From positions 10,720,932 through 10,784,931 of the forward strand of contig CM057138.1 in the NCBI GenBank assembly GCA_029964075.1: DNA of 64,000 bases, read 5' to 3'. This document shows positions 1-21,254 of the stretch, one piece after another. Made by a program: the position numbers and the translations under genes. Numbering within the stretch: position 1 is the stretch's first letter; every line of letters starts with the position of its first letter. The notes beneath the pieces were generated by a model, which did no database searches, had not been told where the DNA came from, and saw only the letters and a list, made by a program, of their open reading frames with translations. The stretch comes from Patiria pectinifera. Its lineage: Eukaryota; Echinodermata; Asteroidea; Valvatida; Asterinidae.

Positions 1-48
1 AAGAAATATTTTCTACAGTTCAGCCCCTTTATCAGAGCTGGCTTATAC

Positions 49-706
49 CAGAGTTGTAACGAGTCACTGATTTTTGAGACTCGAGTCGAGTCGAGTCATT
101 TTAAAGAAGTGACTCGAGTCGAGTCGAGTCATTAGGTGAAGAAGGTCGAGTCGAGTCGAGTCGAGTCACAGAGTGTAGTCGAGTCGAGTCGAGTCGAGTC
201 ACGTATTTAGCTCGAGTCAATTCGAGTCACAAATATTTGAACACTATACAATAAATACACAGAGAAAGACATTTTTTGGCTTTTTTAAATTTTATATTCA
301 GGCTACTGCATGTGGCGACACCTCATTTGACTCTTTATGAAAATAAAAAAGGGGGTGCCTGCTGATCGCCATTCAACTAATGGGGACACTGATATTATGT
401 ATATGTATACATTATTCGCGAACATTTTAACGTGACGTGAACAAAAACAGCCACCAGCGCAAGTCATTGCAAATATTTTTCACAAAGTTTTGCTTTTATT
501 GCTGGGACTCGAGTCTTATTAGCCTTCCTCGAGTCGAGTCGAGTCATTCTGATGAGGGACTCGAGTCGAGTCGAGTCATTTGCTCGCAGTGACTCGAGTC
601 GAGTCGAGTCATTTGCCCTTAGGGACTCGAGTCGAGTCGAGTCACCAAAAAATGTGACTCGAGTCGGACTCGAGTCGAGTCATTGACTCGAGTCATTACA
701 ACTCTG
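49..706. mobile_element. hAT-like non-autonomous element filled with GAGTC pentamers
   Basis: The ends are CAGAGTTGTAA and TTACAACTCTG, an inverted pair, flanked by the identical 8-bp duplication gcttatac (41-48 and 707-714). CA-starting ends with an 8-bp duplication are typical of hAT. The interior holds blocks of (GAGTC)n in about 25-bp groups near 80-235 and 510-690, around a 270-base AT-rich core. No coding capacity. Confidence 0.85.
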
Positions 707-714
707 GCTTATAC

Positions 715-1689
715 AGCTTGTAACTGTGTCTTCTGCCTCTGTCAGTGTGTGGACTGGTTGAGAAGAGCTTGGACTTCTCTATACCTTCCAATCCTTTCAT
801 GATCTTGAAGGTCTCTATCAGGTCCCCCCTCGTTCTCCTCTGCTCTAGACTGTACTATAGCTTTGTTTCTTGTACTTGAATTTGTAGGGAGCCAAATGGG
901 ATGTTCGTTGTAGCCAAGTGTTCGTTATAGCGGTGTTCGTTATAGCGGCGTTTCACGTATTGTTTTTCGGGGAAAAGGTCTAAACAAGTTACAGTTTTAC
1001 TCTAATACATCACAAAAAAATACCAAAAACATTATTTCGGTAAAAGGCTGTATGTTGAGATAACTCTCCAAAGTACACAAGTAGGCTTATGACATTGAAC
1101 ATTAAACACAAAAAAGGCCTATATACACTGGCAAAAGACTCGTGCACGTATATAATAGTTATGCCCTTTGCTTTGTCACATCTACCACAAACGAGATGTA
1201 TCTAAACATACGCAGAGTCTCAAAGTGAACAGTAACACAGTTTTAAACATGCACAATTTTGTCCAAGATTATACGTCCCCCATCTTTGAAATGGAAGACC
1301 GTACCGTATACGCGGACTAGAGAGTTCGTGAAATGAAAACAGCGCCCCCAATAACCCAAAAGTGATAATATCTCCAATATGGTCAAAACATTCAAATCAG
1401 AGGCCCTATTAGAGGGCCACCTCAGTTGCAAGTTCTCTACTTTTGTTTGCACTTACTCTGTATTTTTTATCAAGTCACCTTCTTGAATTCTCATCGGAGG
1501 AAATTTGTTTAACCGTGACTCCGGTCAGCACTTACACTATATACGTATATACTGATACACGTGACCGAAATGATTAGTAAACCTGCGTTTCCATCGAAGA
1601 TTTTGTGACTGGCCACCCGTTGATTGTACGCTGAGGACGAGCGAATTTGGCTCTAACTTTTGCTGACTGCATGTTGACCTCCGTCCCTG
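715..1689. other. Non-coding flank, nothing recognised
   Basis: No gene or structured repeat recognised. There is a short direct repeat of agtgttcgttatagcgg near 920-950. Confidence 0.5.
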
Positions 1690-1905
1690 GATGACGAGAT
1701 CAACGTACGCATACAAACGTGTGTTCATCGTTGATCGTTGACATCCTAGCTATTGTCCCTCACTCCAACTTTTTAGGAAGACTCGCATAGGTTTTCTACA
1801 CGACCCCAATCGCGGACGTGTGCTGGGAATCGTGGACGATATTGTTCTCTTTTGTTCTCTGGTATGTTTCGTCCACAGTTTGAAAAGATGAACACGTACA
1901 TAATA
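1690..1905. repeat. Dispersed repeat, copy 1 of 2
   Basis: About 215 bases that match 57990-58205 in inverted orientation, for example catacaaacgtgtgttcatc, tcgtggacgatattgttctc and gttttctacacgac. Unclassified and non-coding. Confidence 0.7.
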
Positions 1906-2761
1906 ACGTTACATACCAAGTGTGGACATTCCCTTGGTTTTTAAGAAAAACCTCTGAAAAAAAATCATTCTACTGTCTGTAAAACACCTTTAGTGTTTCT
2001 TTTCATTTTGCCACAGATAAACCTAACCCAAAAACACCTGTTTCCCAGAAAGGGGGAAACACTGTGTGGACTTGCCCACGTCCACACAACGTCGCCTCTA
2101 CCTGGTTTATGTGGACCTCTTTTGTTCGGAAGTCCACACAGTGAATGTATTTATGTCTACCCACCCATTCTTGCTCAATAAATATATAAAAAAAAATATG
2201 CCAAAATATTGGAATAAATATTACTCGGCAGCTATATATACGATTTATGCAAATTAGGCACCCCTCCCAAAATAATTTCAGGTGTCACCCCTTCTAAATG
2301 TCTTCTCTAGGGCTATAAGAATCTATCTGCCACGTTTGGTGCTTTGGGACGATCATCGATCTTGTCAAAAATTGGATCTGAGCCACTTGACTACTCAGGA
2401 TAGGGCTAATCGGCCGCAAGAAAATGTACTGATGAGGAACCACCTACGTTCGACGTGGCCGCGATTGACGGATGCCAACAACATAAAGAGCGCCACCCAA
2501 AAAATAATCCGTATTGCTTTCTTTTCTTTTCTGAAAACTTTTTCACAATGAAAAAAATCAAAAGTCTTTTGTAACTTTCACCAATGGAGGGCGCTCGCAA
2601 AGCAGACGTGGCATCGCGCGGGCTGAGAAATGACTGGCTCCCGCCCAATTCCTTGTAAACATTAAGACCGGCGTACTAGAACCAGCGACAAGCATTAACG
2701 CGTGTACAATGTGTGTTTCGCACACTGCATGCACTGTGTACAACTGTATGTTGTGCATGGC

Positions 2762-2848
2762 CCTTCCGGTATTTGGGCGAAAAAAAGCCGACTGAGTTAA
2801 TTGCAGCGGTCTCAAAAAAAGTGGTTTTCCTGTGGTCATTACAGGAAA
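2762..2848 (+). promoter_or_regulatory. Putative SURF4 5' flank with ETS-type core
   Basis: An ETS-family core (CTTCCGG, that is CCGGAA on the other strand) lies at about 2763, 85 bases before the SURF4 ATG, with no TATA box nearby. That is common for housekeeping genes. The transcription start is not visible, so this is only a suggestion. Confidence 0.25.
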
Positions 2849-12249
<9,401 letters not shown>

Positions 12250-14490
12250 TCTGGGTATTCATAGCCTTGTAACGGTTTGGCCTCCCCTCCATTTTATGCA
12301 GTTCTTTCCCTTGTATCTGCTGAAACAGGGTTTGCCAGTGTAAGGCCATGTCCGATCTCTTGTCTAGAGCTATATTCACTCCTTGGCTGGTTGCAGCTAC
12401 CATATGTTGGCACATGATGACAATTGACTGATCAATGCATGAACAATCCCAGGCAGGTTGTGACAACTTGCAAGAACCCCAGTGGGAGAGACACACTGTT
12501 TGCGTACTTTGCATGGCTTATTTGATTTTTCCTTTCGCTTGAACGCCAGGCGTACGTCAAGAATGTGTGTTCAAGAGTTTCTCCTAGTGGTCCCTCAAAA
12601 CTCGCTCTTTGTAACCATTCAGGGGTACATGTACTTGTGCTCCGTGTCTGTATATACGCAACCATACATTTTAGCTCTAGGCAACCATTATGGACATGGC
12701 CTTTAGGTGTACATCACCAAAAAATTATGCTATACAAAAAAAAAGCTTGCTTGTTTATTCCAAATCTGAAAGATGAGAAAATATTTCACCTTGTGCTGTC
12801 TTCGTAATTCATCCTTGTTTGGAATGGTTTAAACCTTAGAGTAGCAAATGTTCTGCTATAATTGAATGCAAACAAGTTTGTTGGCTTAGTTAACGTTTAT
12901 CATTGCTTCATCAATTCTGTACATAACTACACAAAAATGAACAATATTTTGCCAATATTTAATTTGAAACAGAAAAACCAAAACAATTTAAAAAAAAAAT
13001 AGGTTTGAAATTCTTTGGCTGCAAGTTATTACATTAGTGTCCAGTTACAACCATTAGGTAAAAAAAATCAATGTGAATACTGCACAGTTGATATGCTTTG
13101 TAACATAGGTAAAAAACAAAAACAAGAATGGGTGCTGATAATTAAAGTTAAATTTAAGGTTTGGTTTTAAATGTTATTTTTGTTTTGTTTTCGTTCTTCC
13201 CTACCACCTTCAGAGTTTGCCGGTTCCTAATGCCGGTTACTTCTCGTACGTGTAGTTAGATTTTATTGGTTGTTGGCCTTTTTTTCCTTTTGTCGTCTTT
13301 TTAATGTTTTCTTTGGAAAGCTGTGATGATGTCATGATAGTTCCTCATTTGTGCATCCGCATTATTGCATGTCTTAGAGATATCTGTAATGTCAAGATAG
13401 GCATTCCGAGGGTGGTAGATATAATTGAAATTAAAGTTTGTCATCTTAATTTTATTAACAAGATGCCAAAAACAAATAAAACAATACCCCAGTAAAAAAG
13501 CCACTATTAATGATAGCTGACATGTTTAACTTGTACTCTAATAATTGGGCAAATAATCGTTTTTTATTGTGTTCCTAATTTTTTTTTAACAAAACTTTGG
13601 CTCTGCATCTCATTGATTGTGCAAGCATAGACAAACTAGAAATGAGTCGTAAAAATGTACAAATGTTCAACTAACAGAATTTCTCCACTTGTCTAGCTGT
13701 ATGTTACTGTACTAGGTATAATTTTTGAACCCCCAAGTTTACAAGTGTGTTTATAAATACGTGCCTGAGAATTTGTGTATTAAAGTTTTGTTGAGAATTA
13801 GAAGCATCCGAACGCACTCTGACCGATATGTAAAATATACATGTATGCCTTTTCATAACATTTTATCTTTCATTCACTCATGAAATATGGTGTTAACTGG
13901 AGACCTAAAAGTGTTGAGAAAAACATTTTTTTCTTTGAAATAGCTTTTTTTAAAGCTATTTTCAGATTGTACAATTACGTGGCTTTTCACATGAACATGT
14001 AAAACCCTGACCTATTTTGTTCTCAAATTGTATACAATTTGTGTATGTTACAACCACTTCAGTTATTAAAAAAAAAATGTATTTTACATAAAGAGGTGCT
14101 TTATGTTAAAACAAAATGAGAAATTGAATGAAAATCTTTGCATACTTGTATCTACATGAGCAATGAACACTCCCTCTATGGGCAATTGTGCATAGTTTTC
14201 ATAAATTTCCTTTTTTAAAATTTGGCTTGATGTAATTTTTTGAAAACATTTAGTTGTTTTCCTTCAAAATGTCATTTAATATCCAATTAATGATCCAACA
14301 CCAGGATTAGTCTACTTGTAAATCCCCTGTACACTGTATTAAAGACAATTTCAAGTGGATGTTTACAACAAATTATTTTGAGGTTTTGTCCCAGTTTATT
14401 GTTGGTGTATATGTACCTATCTCAACTTGTACCAAGTTGTGTCAACATTTGCTGCACAAATCGATAATTTATGATTTAGTTATCACTTCC
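12250..14490 (+). other. SURF4 3' UTR and AT-rich flank
   Basis: Probably begins with the 3' UTR. Candidate poly(A) signals are AATAAA near 13475 and ATTAAA near 13778. No gene or strong repeat seen. Confidence 0.4.
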
Positions 14491-14507
14491 CTTCCCCGCC
14501 TCGCCGA

Positions 14508-14585
14508 TAAAGTAATCAATCAATCAATCAACCAACCGATCACTCACTCACTCACTCAATTAATCAATCAATAGATCAAGCAATT
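14508..14585. repeat. AATC/ACTC microsatellite
   Basis: aatcaatcaatcaatcaacc then cactcactcactcactca, then more aatc units. Confidence 0.85.
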
Positions 14586-14844
14586 AATCATATACATGTT
14601 CTTGATAACTGAATAGGTATGAAGTAACAAGCAAAAGTTGCCTTGTCATATCAGGAGGTCCCGTCCGACCAAAAGAAATGACCCTCTCTGACCCCGACCC
14701 CACATCCCCAAAAGAAATTAGCAATGACAAAAGAAGTATGCATTTTTATCGCCCTTGGTTTTGAACTACCCCGTAGATATTTCTTTATCAGATTACATAA
14801 ATATTAAAAAGCGTTTTCAGTCATGTACATTGAAGAGCAAGCTA

Positions 14845-15355
14845 GGTAGCTCTAGGGGTGCACGCCTGTAAGTAGGCCAAAAATCCGTCCGCCCGCCGAG
14901 CTCATGAATAAAAGTTATACCCTCAAAATATTTTATAATATTAGAGTGTTTTGAGTGCCATAAAATTGGGGAATTGAAGAGATATGGTAATGAACCTCTG
15001 GCCCGGACTTGGGGCTTCCAATTCTGAGCATTGTGGATGCTATTGGGCTCGAAAGTGGCGTTATTTTGCCATGTTGTGGAGGGATCGTTTTTCAAGATGG
15101 CTACTTTTCCGCTTTGGGGAAAATAGGGGTCGTCTTCTGTGGGTGAGAATATCTCGAAAAGCCAATGGTCAACCCACCAAAAAATAAAAAGAAAATGAAA
15201 GATGACACATTGATCATCATTTTTCTGTGCAGCTTGAATACCTGTGAGAGTTCTGAGTATTTTTAAAAGAATTTTGAAGTATGCGCATTTAGCACTAGTG
15301 TCTATGGGATTTTTTTTTTGCAGGGTTGCACCCCTAATCGCCCTAGAAAGATTAT
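14845..15355. mobile_element. Dispersed repeat with inverted CTAGGG ends, copy 1
   Basis: Left end ctctaggggtgca against right end tgcacccctaatcgccctag. Shares aaatgaaagatga, gagttctgagtattttaaaa and tctatgg with 35600-36075. No coding sequence. Confidence 0.55.
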
Positions 15356-15359
15356 CGCA

Positions 15360-17139
15360 TTCGGCGCGGCCCTCTGTTGTTCAAAATCGTACAATTTACA
15401 TTGACCTTTGACACCAGAAGAGCCGTTATCCGCCATTCTTTGTCCAGAGGATAGTTTTGTTGACCTATCTTTTCTCGCATTTCCCCGAAAATCCTTTATT
15501 GTGAGCTCATCACATACCACCAAAAGTGAGTATAATATGTATAGAAATTACTGGACTAATTTTTATCAAGCATTCGACCAAAAAGCAGCTGAAAAACCTT
15601 GAGTTATTTAGTTTTTTGTTGACGCATCGAGACGGATCGTTTCGCTTGGGGTAGACTTCCTTGAGTCCTTTCAGTGAAAAAAATGAGATATCATTTGCGC
15701 GCATTTTTTAATGCTCCCTAGGCCTAGCTAGCCCCATAAATGTGGCCAATTTACTGGACTACCTCAGTAAATAAAGACCATAGGCCCACCCGAAAATGTA
15801 GCTAGAACTTTGTCAAGTTTTTATTTTCACAATTACATTTACACTTTGGAAAGATTCAAAAGCTTCAATCTTTTCAAACAAATCCTTGCAAAATAAGACA
15901 GGTTGCCTGGTCTATCTAGGTGCTGACTGGTGAGGTTCACATGGGAACCGGATTTCGTTGTGACGCAACCGCGTTTTGCCTGAAATTTTTGCAATTTCAT
16001 TTTCTTTATGGGCTATAGATTGTTTATAATGTAATTTGAACATTAATTAAGGCAATATTACAACATCTGCATGTGATTTAAAGTGTTTATAGTGTATTTC
16101 GAGTAATTCTGGGGAATTTGGCGGATTTTCGATCAATCTGACAGATTTTCGTAGTGCATTTAGCAGAATTTAGTCATGACCTTACGGTCACCCTGATTCT
16201 GGCCATCACTTATTTTTCCCTTAAATGACCTATCAGCCATCAGAAAGTGATAATATGTCCTAAAAAGTCAAAATTGGCAGCGACAAATTTTGAAATTTTA
16301 CTGAGTAAACAGTCCCATAGGGTTTGTGCACAGGGTGAAAAGTGATGGCCAGATAATGGGAATCTTTCCTAGACTTTTTTGTAGTTTATTTATGCTTAGA
16401 AAAAAATAGAAGCACAATTGCACTCACCCTCTTTTATTGGTAATCCTTATGTTTAGGACCCCATTCCTATAAATGTTAAAAGACTCACCAAAACAGCTGA
16501 CTAATGACACTCAAAAGTGACATTCTGATATTTCTTGACACATTTGGACAGTTGGCATACAGTGACGCTTTCTTGAATATCACTAAACCTAATTTTGTAG
16601 AAAGAGGGCAGGACTTTGATTAAAGAGGGGTTAAAGACGGCGATGACAAACAGAAAATATATTAAAAAACCAAGATGGCAAACTGCAAAATACGGTAGGA
16701 AAGTCACAGTTTCTTTAAAAGTACTTTCAAAATTACAACTAACATGAGTTTATCTGAAGAAAAAAGACTGCTTCAGCCTGCAAAAGTCACTTTGGTACTG
16801 GACGGTCATCTGCAAAAGTCAGTTTTGAACAGAACTTGTAAAAATAGAGGTGTCCTAAAGATAAGGATGTACCCTTGAATTTTTAGAGCGATAGAAAATT
16901 AGTCCCCAGTTTTTCAGATGTCTTTTTTTGTGTGTAATTTCGTGTTGGAATTTAGATACGCTAACGTGTGCAAATGAACCCCCAGGGAAATAACACGAAA
17001 TATAGACGTCTGAAAAAGGAGGGACTAATTTTTTATCGCTTTAAGAGGGTGAGTGCATGTGCTTCTAAAGCTTAAATGAACTACAAACAAAGTGTATTTA
17101 TGTAAAAAATAAAAACTTGATAAAGTTCTACATTTTTGG
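15360..17139. other. Intergenic, nothing recognised
   Basis: AT-rich. Two mirrored stretches (agagcgatagaaaattagtc near 16890 and gggactaattttttatcgct near 17022) suggest a decayed inverted-repeat element. No gene. Confidence 0.45.
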
Positions 17140-17552
17140 GTACATTTGGTTTGTGGGTTGTTCTTGGTAGTCTTAAGAATCCTATTGCTTTTAGGGCTGA
17201 CAGGTCAAAGGTCAATGTCACGATATTGCTTAAACAATAGAAATCATGTCAACGTGGTTATTTGAGAAATACTTTACTTCGGAACTTGAAATTTGGTTTG
17301 TGGATTGTTCTTGATAGTTTTAAGAAGCATGATGCTTTTGGGGCCGACATGTCAAAGGTCAAGGTCATTATTGGAATTTACTGCTAAAACAATAGAAATA
17401 TTGTCAGCACGAATGTTTGAGAAATACTTTACTTAGGAACTTCAAATTTGGTTTGTGGGTTGCTCTTGGTTGTTTTATCAAGCTTAGATTGATTTTGGGG
17501 CCGACAGGTCAAAGGTCAAGGTCGCTATTGCTATAACAATAGAAATCTTCCA
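17140..17552 (+). repeat. Three tandem units of about 150 bp carrying DR1-like motifs
   Basis: Units start near 17144, 17291 and 17446 and share tttggtttgtgg, gaggccgac-like text, aacaatagaaat and gagaaatactttact. Units 1 and 3 contain exact AGGTCAAAGGTCA (17202-17214, 17506-17518); unit 2 has ATGTCAAAGGTCA. Confidence 0.8.
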
Positions 17553-18380
17553 TTTTGGTTAAGGAAACTGGCTTTATAAAAACTGCCGACATGCCAGGGG
17601 GATTGCGCAAGTCTCACTTGTCGTTTTTTTTCCCTTTCTTTTTCCAAGATGGCAAATTTTCCAAAGTGGAGTATAGATGAAGGATGTGACTTTGCGTTTA
17701 ATTTTCTAAACATTTAGCACCTATTTTACAAACTGTTTAAATGTTTGCTATACAAAGGCTGATACGTTACGTACCTGCCCATATTACACTGTACCGGGTA
17801 GGCCTATGTCTGCAAACTGGAGTGATTGGCATGATACATGTAAATCAAAATAAATAAATTAATAAATAGCAGGCAGTCATAAAGTAAAAAGGTAGACCTG
17901 TGCACTCTGGATGTAATCAAGTAACTTTGGTGTTTAGAGGTTTTGTAAATTAAATAGGTTAATTATTTGTGCAATGTTTGTTCATAACTTAAAGGAAGAT
18001 CGGGTTATGGGTTACGATTGAACGGTGTGGAAAATCTGTTAACGGATGTAGATTTCTTTCCGTTTAAAGGTGTAAATGTCACATCCTTAGGATGGATTCT
18101 TCCATTTTCTCAGCTCTTTTGCTATATAGGCCTATTGTGTCCAAAAGGACTTAAAAAAAAGGATGCGAGCAGGGATGAGAAAAGGCTTTATTTTTTTACT
18201 TGGCCTAATTAAAGTTGTCTCCCTCTGCTCAAGACTTATGTTTTTCATATTTGTAATGAATTCTCCATTTTGAATGTTTTATTTTGATGTAAAAACTACT
18301 TGTAAAATGTTGGGCTTGTATGTACCGTACATTGTGTACATGTAGGCTACATGTACCTCTTAACATGCTTCAAAAAGCTT

Positions 18381-18442
18381 TAAAGTTTTAAGTTGGATTT
18401 ATTTGCACTTTTAAAGTGCAAATAAATCCAACATAAAACTTT
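18381..18442. repeat. Short perfect-arm hairpin
   Basis: gttggatttatttgcacttt pairs with aaagtgcaaataaatccaac, with almost no loop. Confidence 0.8.
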
Positions 18443-18548
18443 AATATTTAAAGGCTATCAAAGCTTTGTATGAACATGAAAATGTACCAAAGATTCAAAA
18501 ACAAAATCTATTTTATTTTCAGTGTGAAAATTGAATAGAGAGAATAGC

Positions 18549-19036
18549 TTAAATAATTTGCAAACATCGAAAAATAAAACTACCAAGTTTTTACGAAATA
18601 CCTTACTAGGATGTTGGCTGGTGTGAAATCATTTATAAAAAAATGGTATTTTTGTATACATTTCCAACGGTGATCGGCCGACCACCATTGGAAAAACCTA
18701 TTTATTTTTCAACTACTGCTCCAAATTTACCTTTTTTTCAGTCCAAATTTTGTTTACTATTGGTTACATGTTCATGAACGGGTGCAGGCCAGCTAGACTG
18801 GTTCCCTTACCTTACAATTTTCTGACATCTATAAATTGATCCATTTTATCTTTAGTGGAGTCAAGGAACCAGACTACTGGAACATTTTTGTTTTTCTTGG
18901 TTTTTCCAGCATTTTCGAACACAAAACTTCAAACATGTCAGTGTAACAATATTTGATCTACTATACTAACCCCTCAAATAGTTCATTTCTAAAATTACAG
19001 CAAAAGCCAATGATGTACACGTACATTCCCTATTAA
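18549..19036. mobile_element. TTAA-bounded MITE family B, copy 2
   Basis: Same layout; palindrome at 18664-18691 centres on GATCGGCCGACC. About 410 bases upstream of the RAG1-like ORF. Confidence 0.75.
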
Positions 19037-19039
19037 AGG

Positions 19040-19170
19040 ATATATATATATAGGATCATAATGCATTTTGTTCGTTTCCAATAGTACACCACTCAAAATC
19101 CAAAGAAGAATGTTCAAAACCCAAACCTGTTGAAGTTTCAGCTCAGTTGATGTTACAATTTTCGAGAAAA
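19040..19170. repeat. Truncated family A-like fragment
   Basis: Carries cattttgttcgttt and gaagtttcagctcag as in the right third of family A. Similar fragments lie at about 31940-32100 and 46690-46960. Together with the end of family B copy 2 it fills the DNA just upstream of the RAG1-like gene. Confidence 0.55.
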
Positions 19171-19448
19171 CAGAACTGTATCACAACTGACAAAGGGTTG
19201 TAACAAAGGAACGCCTCTGTCTCGGTTTGAATAATTTTATTTTTCAAATAAGTTTAGAACTTGATGACTTGTGATTGACTTTACGTCTCTGACTTTTAGT
19301 ACTTGGTGAAGCAAGTACCATAAGTACCTGGAGGAAAAAGTTATCTTTAATAATTTTTTTTAAAGTAAATAAAAAATCCATCAAATTAAATACAATGTAT
19401 GGTTGTGTTTGGTCTACAGAGCGTTAGCGCCAGCGGCCTCGGGCAGAA

Positions 19449-21254
19449 ATGGACTTCAACAAAATTGAAGCGGAGGAGAGGCACATCTTCAAGCTGTGGA
19501 CATTGTGTCGTGTCTGTGGCCAGGCAGGAGAGAAGCTTCAGTACTGCTTGGACAACTACGCCGAATTGCTGGAGTTGCTGTATGGCATCTACCTCAGCGA
19601 GGATGACCCTGCGGTCCACCCCCAGATGGTTTGCCAGAAATGCCGCCTGGTCCTGCAGCAGTACCTCAAGAAGTCCCCCAAGTCAAAGAAACCTCCGTTA
19701 CCCGAATTGTACACATTTTATAAGCACAGTGACATGTGCTTTGTCTGCGACCGGGCATCCGGCTTGCTTCCCAAGAGAAAATTGTCCATTGACACTGGGG
19801 ATTCTGCATCACAGGCCAAGATAGCAAGACATGACAATGACCAGTCCATTGCCCATAGTGAGGGAGAGAAGGACACCGAAGATGGCACGGGCTCCAAGAA
19901 AGGAAACTCTGATGAGTTATCAGAACAGGACACTGTTAGAGCTAATGTTCTCCTGCAAGCTATCCAGGGAGCTATTGCTGACGAGACTCTGGTTGCTGAC
20001 TCAGAGGAAATGATCGATGAGCCTGAACAAGACGGCTTTACTAAATATGTCTACCTGAACATGATTCGCCGATTCAAAGCGCGCAACATCAAGGGGGAGA
20101 AGGCAAGAGAGAGCATCGACATCAACCGCTTCAATCAGAAGAACTTTGCCTACGCGTTCCTGACATGCTCTCTTTGCAAACGACTGCCCTTGAAACCAGT
20201 CAGCACAGAGTGTAAGCACATCTTCTGTGAGGCTTGCATCAGCGACTGGCTAAATTTTGGCAACGTCTGCCCCAAATGTGAGGAGGTGATTGTGGAGCTG
20301 TCAGATGCATCCGAGCAGCTGAATCATCTGTATATGCTCCTGGATGCCCCTTGCTCGTTTGCCAGCAAAGGATGCGAGGCGAAGCTCAACCCCTTTGAGA
20401 TCAATGGGCATGAGAAAGACTGCCCTTACAATGACAGAAATGACAGTTCCAATTCCAGTGAGGAGGAGGAGGAGGGGGAGGAGAAGGAGGAACATCAAGA
20501 GGTCCAGCGGAAGCCATCAGCACCTCGCAAGAGGAGGTCGCTGCGCTATGTCACCCGGAAATTAGCGACTTCGCGGGTTGCGGACATGGTGGAGTTTCTT
20601 GACAAGACCTGCAAGCAAGAAAGAGAGGACAAGATTGACGTGTTGTTCTACATGTTGCGGGAAGCGTTGACAGAAGCGGAGGATGCCCGGGCCACGACTG
20701 TGAATCTCCTGTGGCAGCACAAGGCAAAGGCATCACTCGCGAGAGGTAGAGGTAGACCACCGTCTGCCACAAAACTGGCGGCAGGAAGACAGAGTCGGAG
20801 GAAAGGAATGCCAAGAAAAAGGGGACGACCTCGGAAGGTACCAGTAGAGGAACTTCCAGGATCTACCAGTGAGGAAGATGAAGAAGCGGAGGAAGAGGGT
20901 GACGAAGCTAAAGGCGAGGAAGACGAAGAGAGTGGTGACCAAGAGGAAGATGAGGACGAAGAAGTTGAGGAGGAAGAAGACTTGGAGGAAAAAGATGCAA
21001 CATGGAAGCCACAGTCTACCATCCGGAGGAGGCAAGTAAGGAATCACACAGGGGTAGCAGAGGAGAAAGATGACAAAAACGCTCCAAAGGAACACGATTA
21101 TTCGAAAGATAACGAAGCCTCTGAATCCAAAGTGCAGATCACTGTTCAGCAAGTCCAAGATACATGCAACACCAGCGAGAATGTTGCCATGCAGGTAGTC
21201 ATGCTAGGAGGTGATGAACAGCCACATCAGGATTCCACTGACACGGTTCAATGA
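19449..21254 (+). CDS. RAG1 N-terminal-like zinc finger/RING protein without recombinase core
   Basis: Single uninterrupted ORF of 601 residues. Seen in the protein: C20-x2-C23, H57-P-x3-C62-x2-C65 and H93-x3-C97-x2-C100 followed by a KRK basic patch; a C3HC4 RING at 240-277 (C240, C243, C255, H257, C260, C263, C274, C277); a following finger with C302, C309, H321 and C325; an acidic run near 340-352; a helical segment at about 359-425; AT-hooks RGRGRPP (432-438) and KRGRPRK (457-463); then acidic and serine-rich tails. Order, spacing and side residues follow the RAG1 N-terminal half: CRxCG, HPxxxCxxC, HxxxCxxC, CKHxFCxxCI, then a segment aligning with the RAG1 nonamer-binding domain. The DDE catalytic core is absent. 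RING domains usually confer E3 ubiquitin ligase activity; a nuclear DNA-binding role is inferred from the AT-hooks. An acceptor-like tctacag at 19414-19420 may mark a 5' non-coding exon. The vertebrate gene name would mislead, so none is given. Confidence 0.85.
   Translation: MDFNKIEAEERHIFKLWTLCRVCGQAGEKLQYCLDNYAELLELLYGIYLSEDDPAVHPQMVCQKCRLVLQQYLKKSPKSKKPPLPELYTFYKHSDMCFVCDRASGLLPKRKLSIDTGDSASQAKIARHDNDQSIAHSEGEKDTEDGTGSKKGNSDELSEQDTVRANVLLQAIQGAIADETLVADSEEMIDEPEQDGFTKYVYLNMIRRFKARNIKGEKARESIDINRFNQKNFAYAFLTCSLCKRLPLKPVSTECKHIFCEACISDWLNFGNVCPKCEEVIVELSDASEQLNHLYMLLDAPCSFASKGCEAKLNPFEINGHEKDCPYNDRNDSSNSSEEEEEGEEKEEHQEVQRKPSAPRKRRSLRYVTRKLATSRVADMVEFLDKTCKQEREDKIDVLFYMLREALTEAEDARATTVNLLWQHKAKASLARGRGRPPSATKLAAGRQSRRKGMPRKRGRPRKVPVEELPGSTSEEDEEAEEEGDEAKGEEDEESGDQEEDEDEEVEEEEDLEEKDATWKPQSTIRRRQVRNHTGVAEEKDDKNAPKEHDYSKDNEASESKVQITVQQVQDTCNTSENVAMQVVMLGGDEQPHQDSTDTVQ

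Noticed and set aside
14359..14574. ORF ending in a SINQ-type repeat
   Set aside because: Generated by the aatc microsatellite.
19399..19824. Overlapping 141-codon plus-strand ORF
   Set aside because: Shadow of the RAG1-like ORF in another frame; composition is that of an out-of-frame reading.
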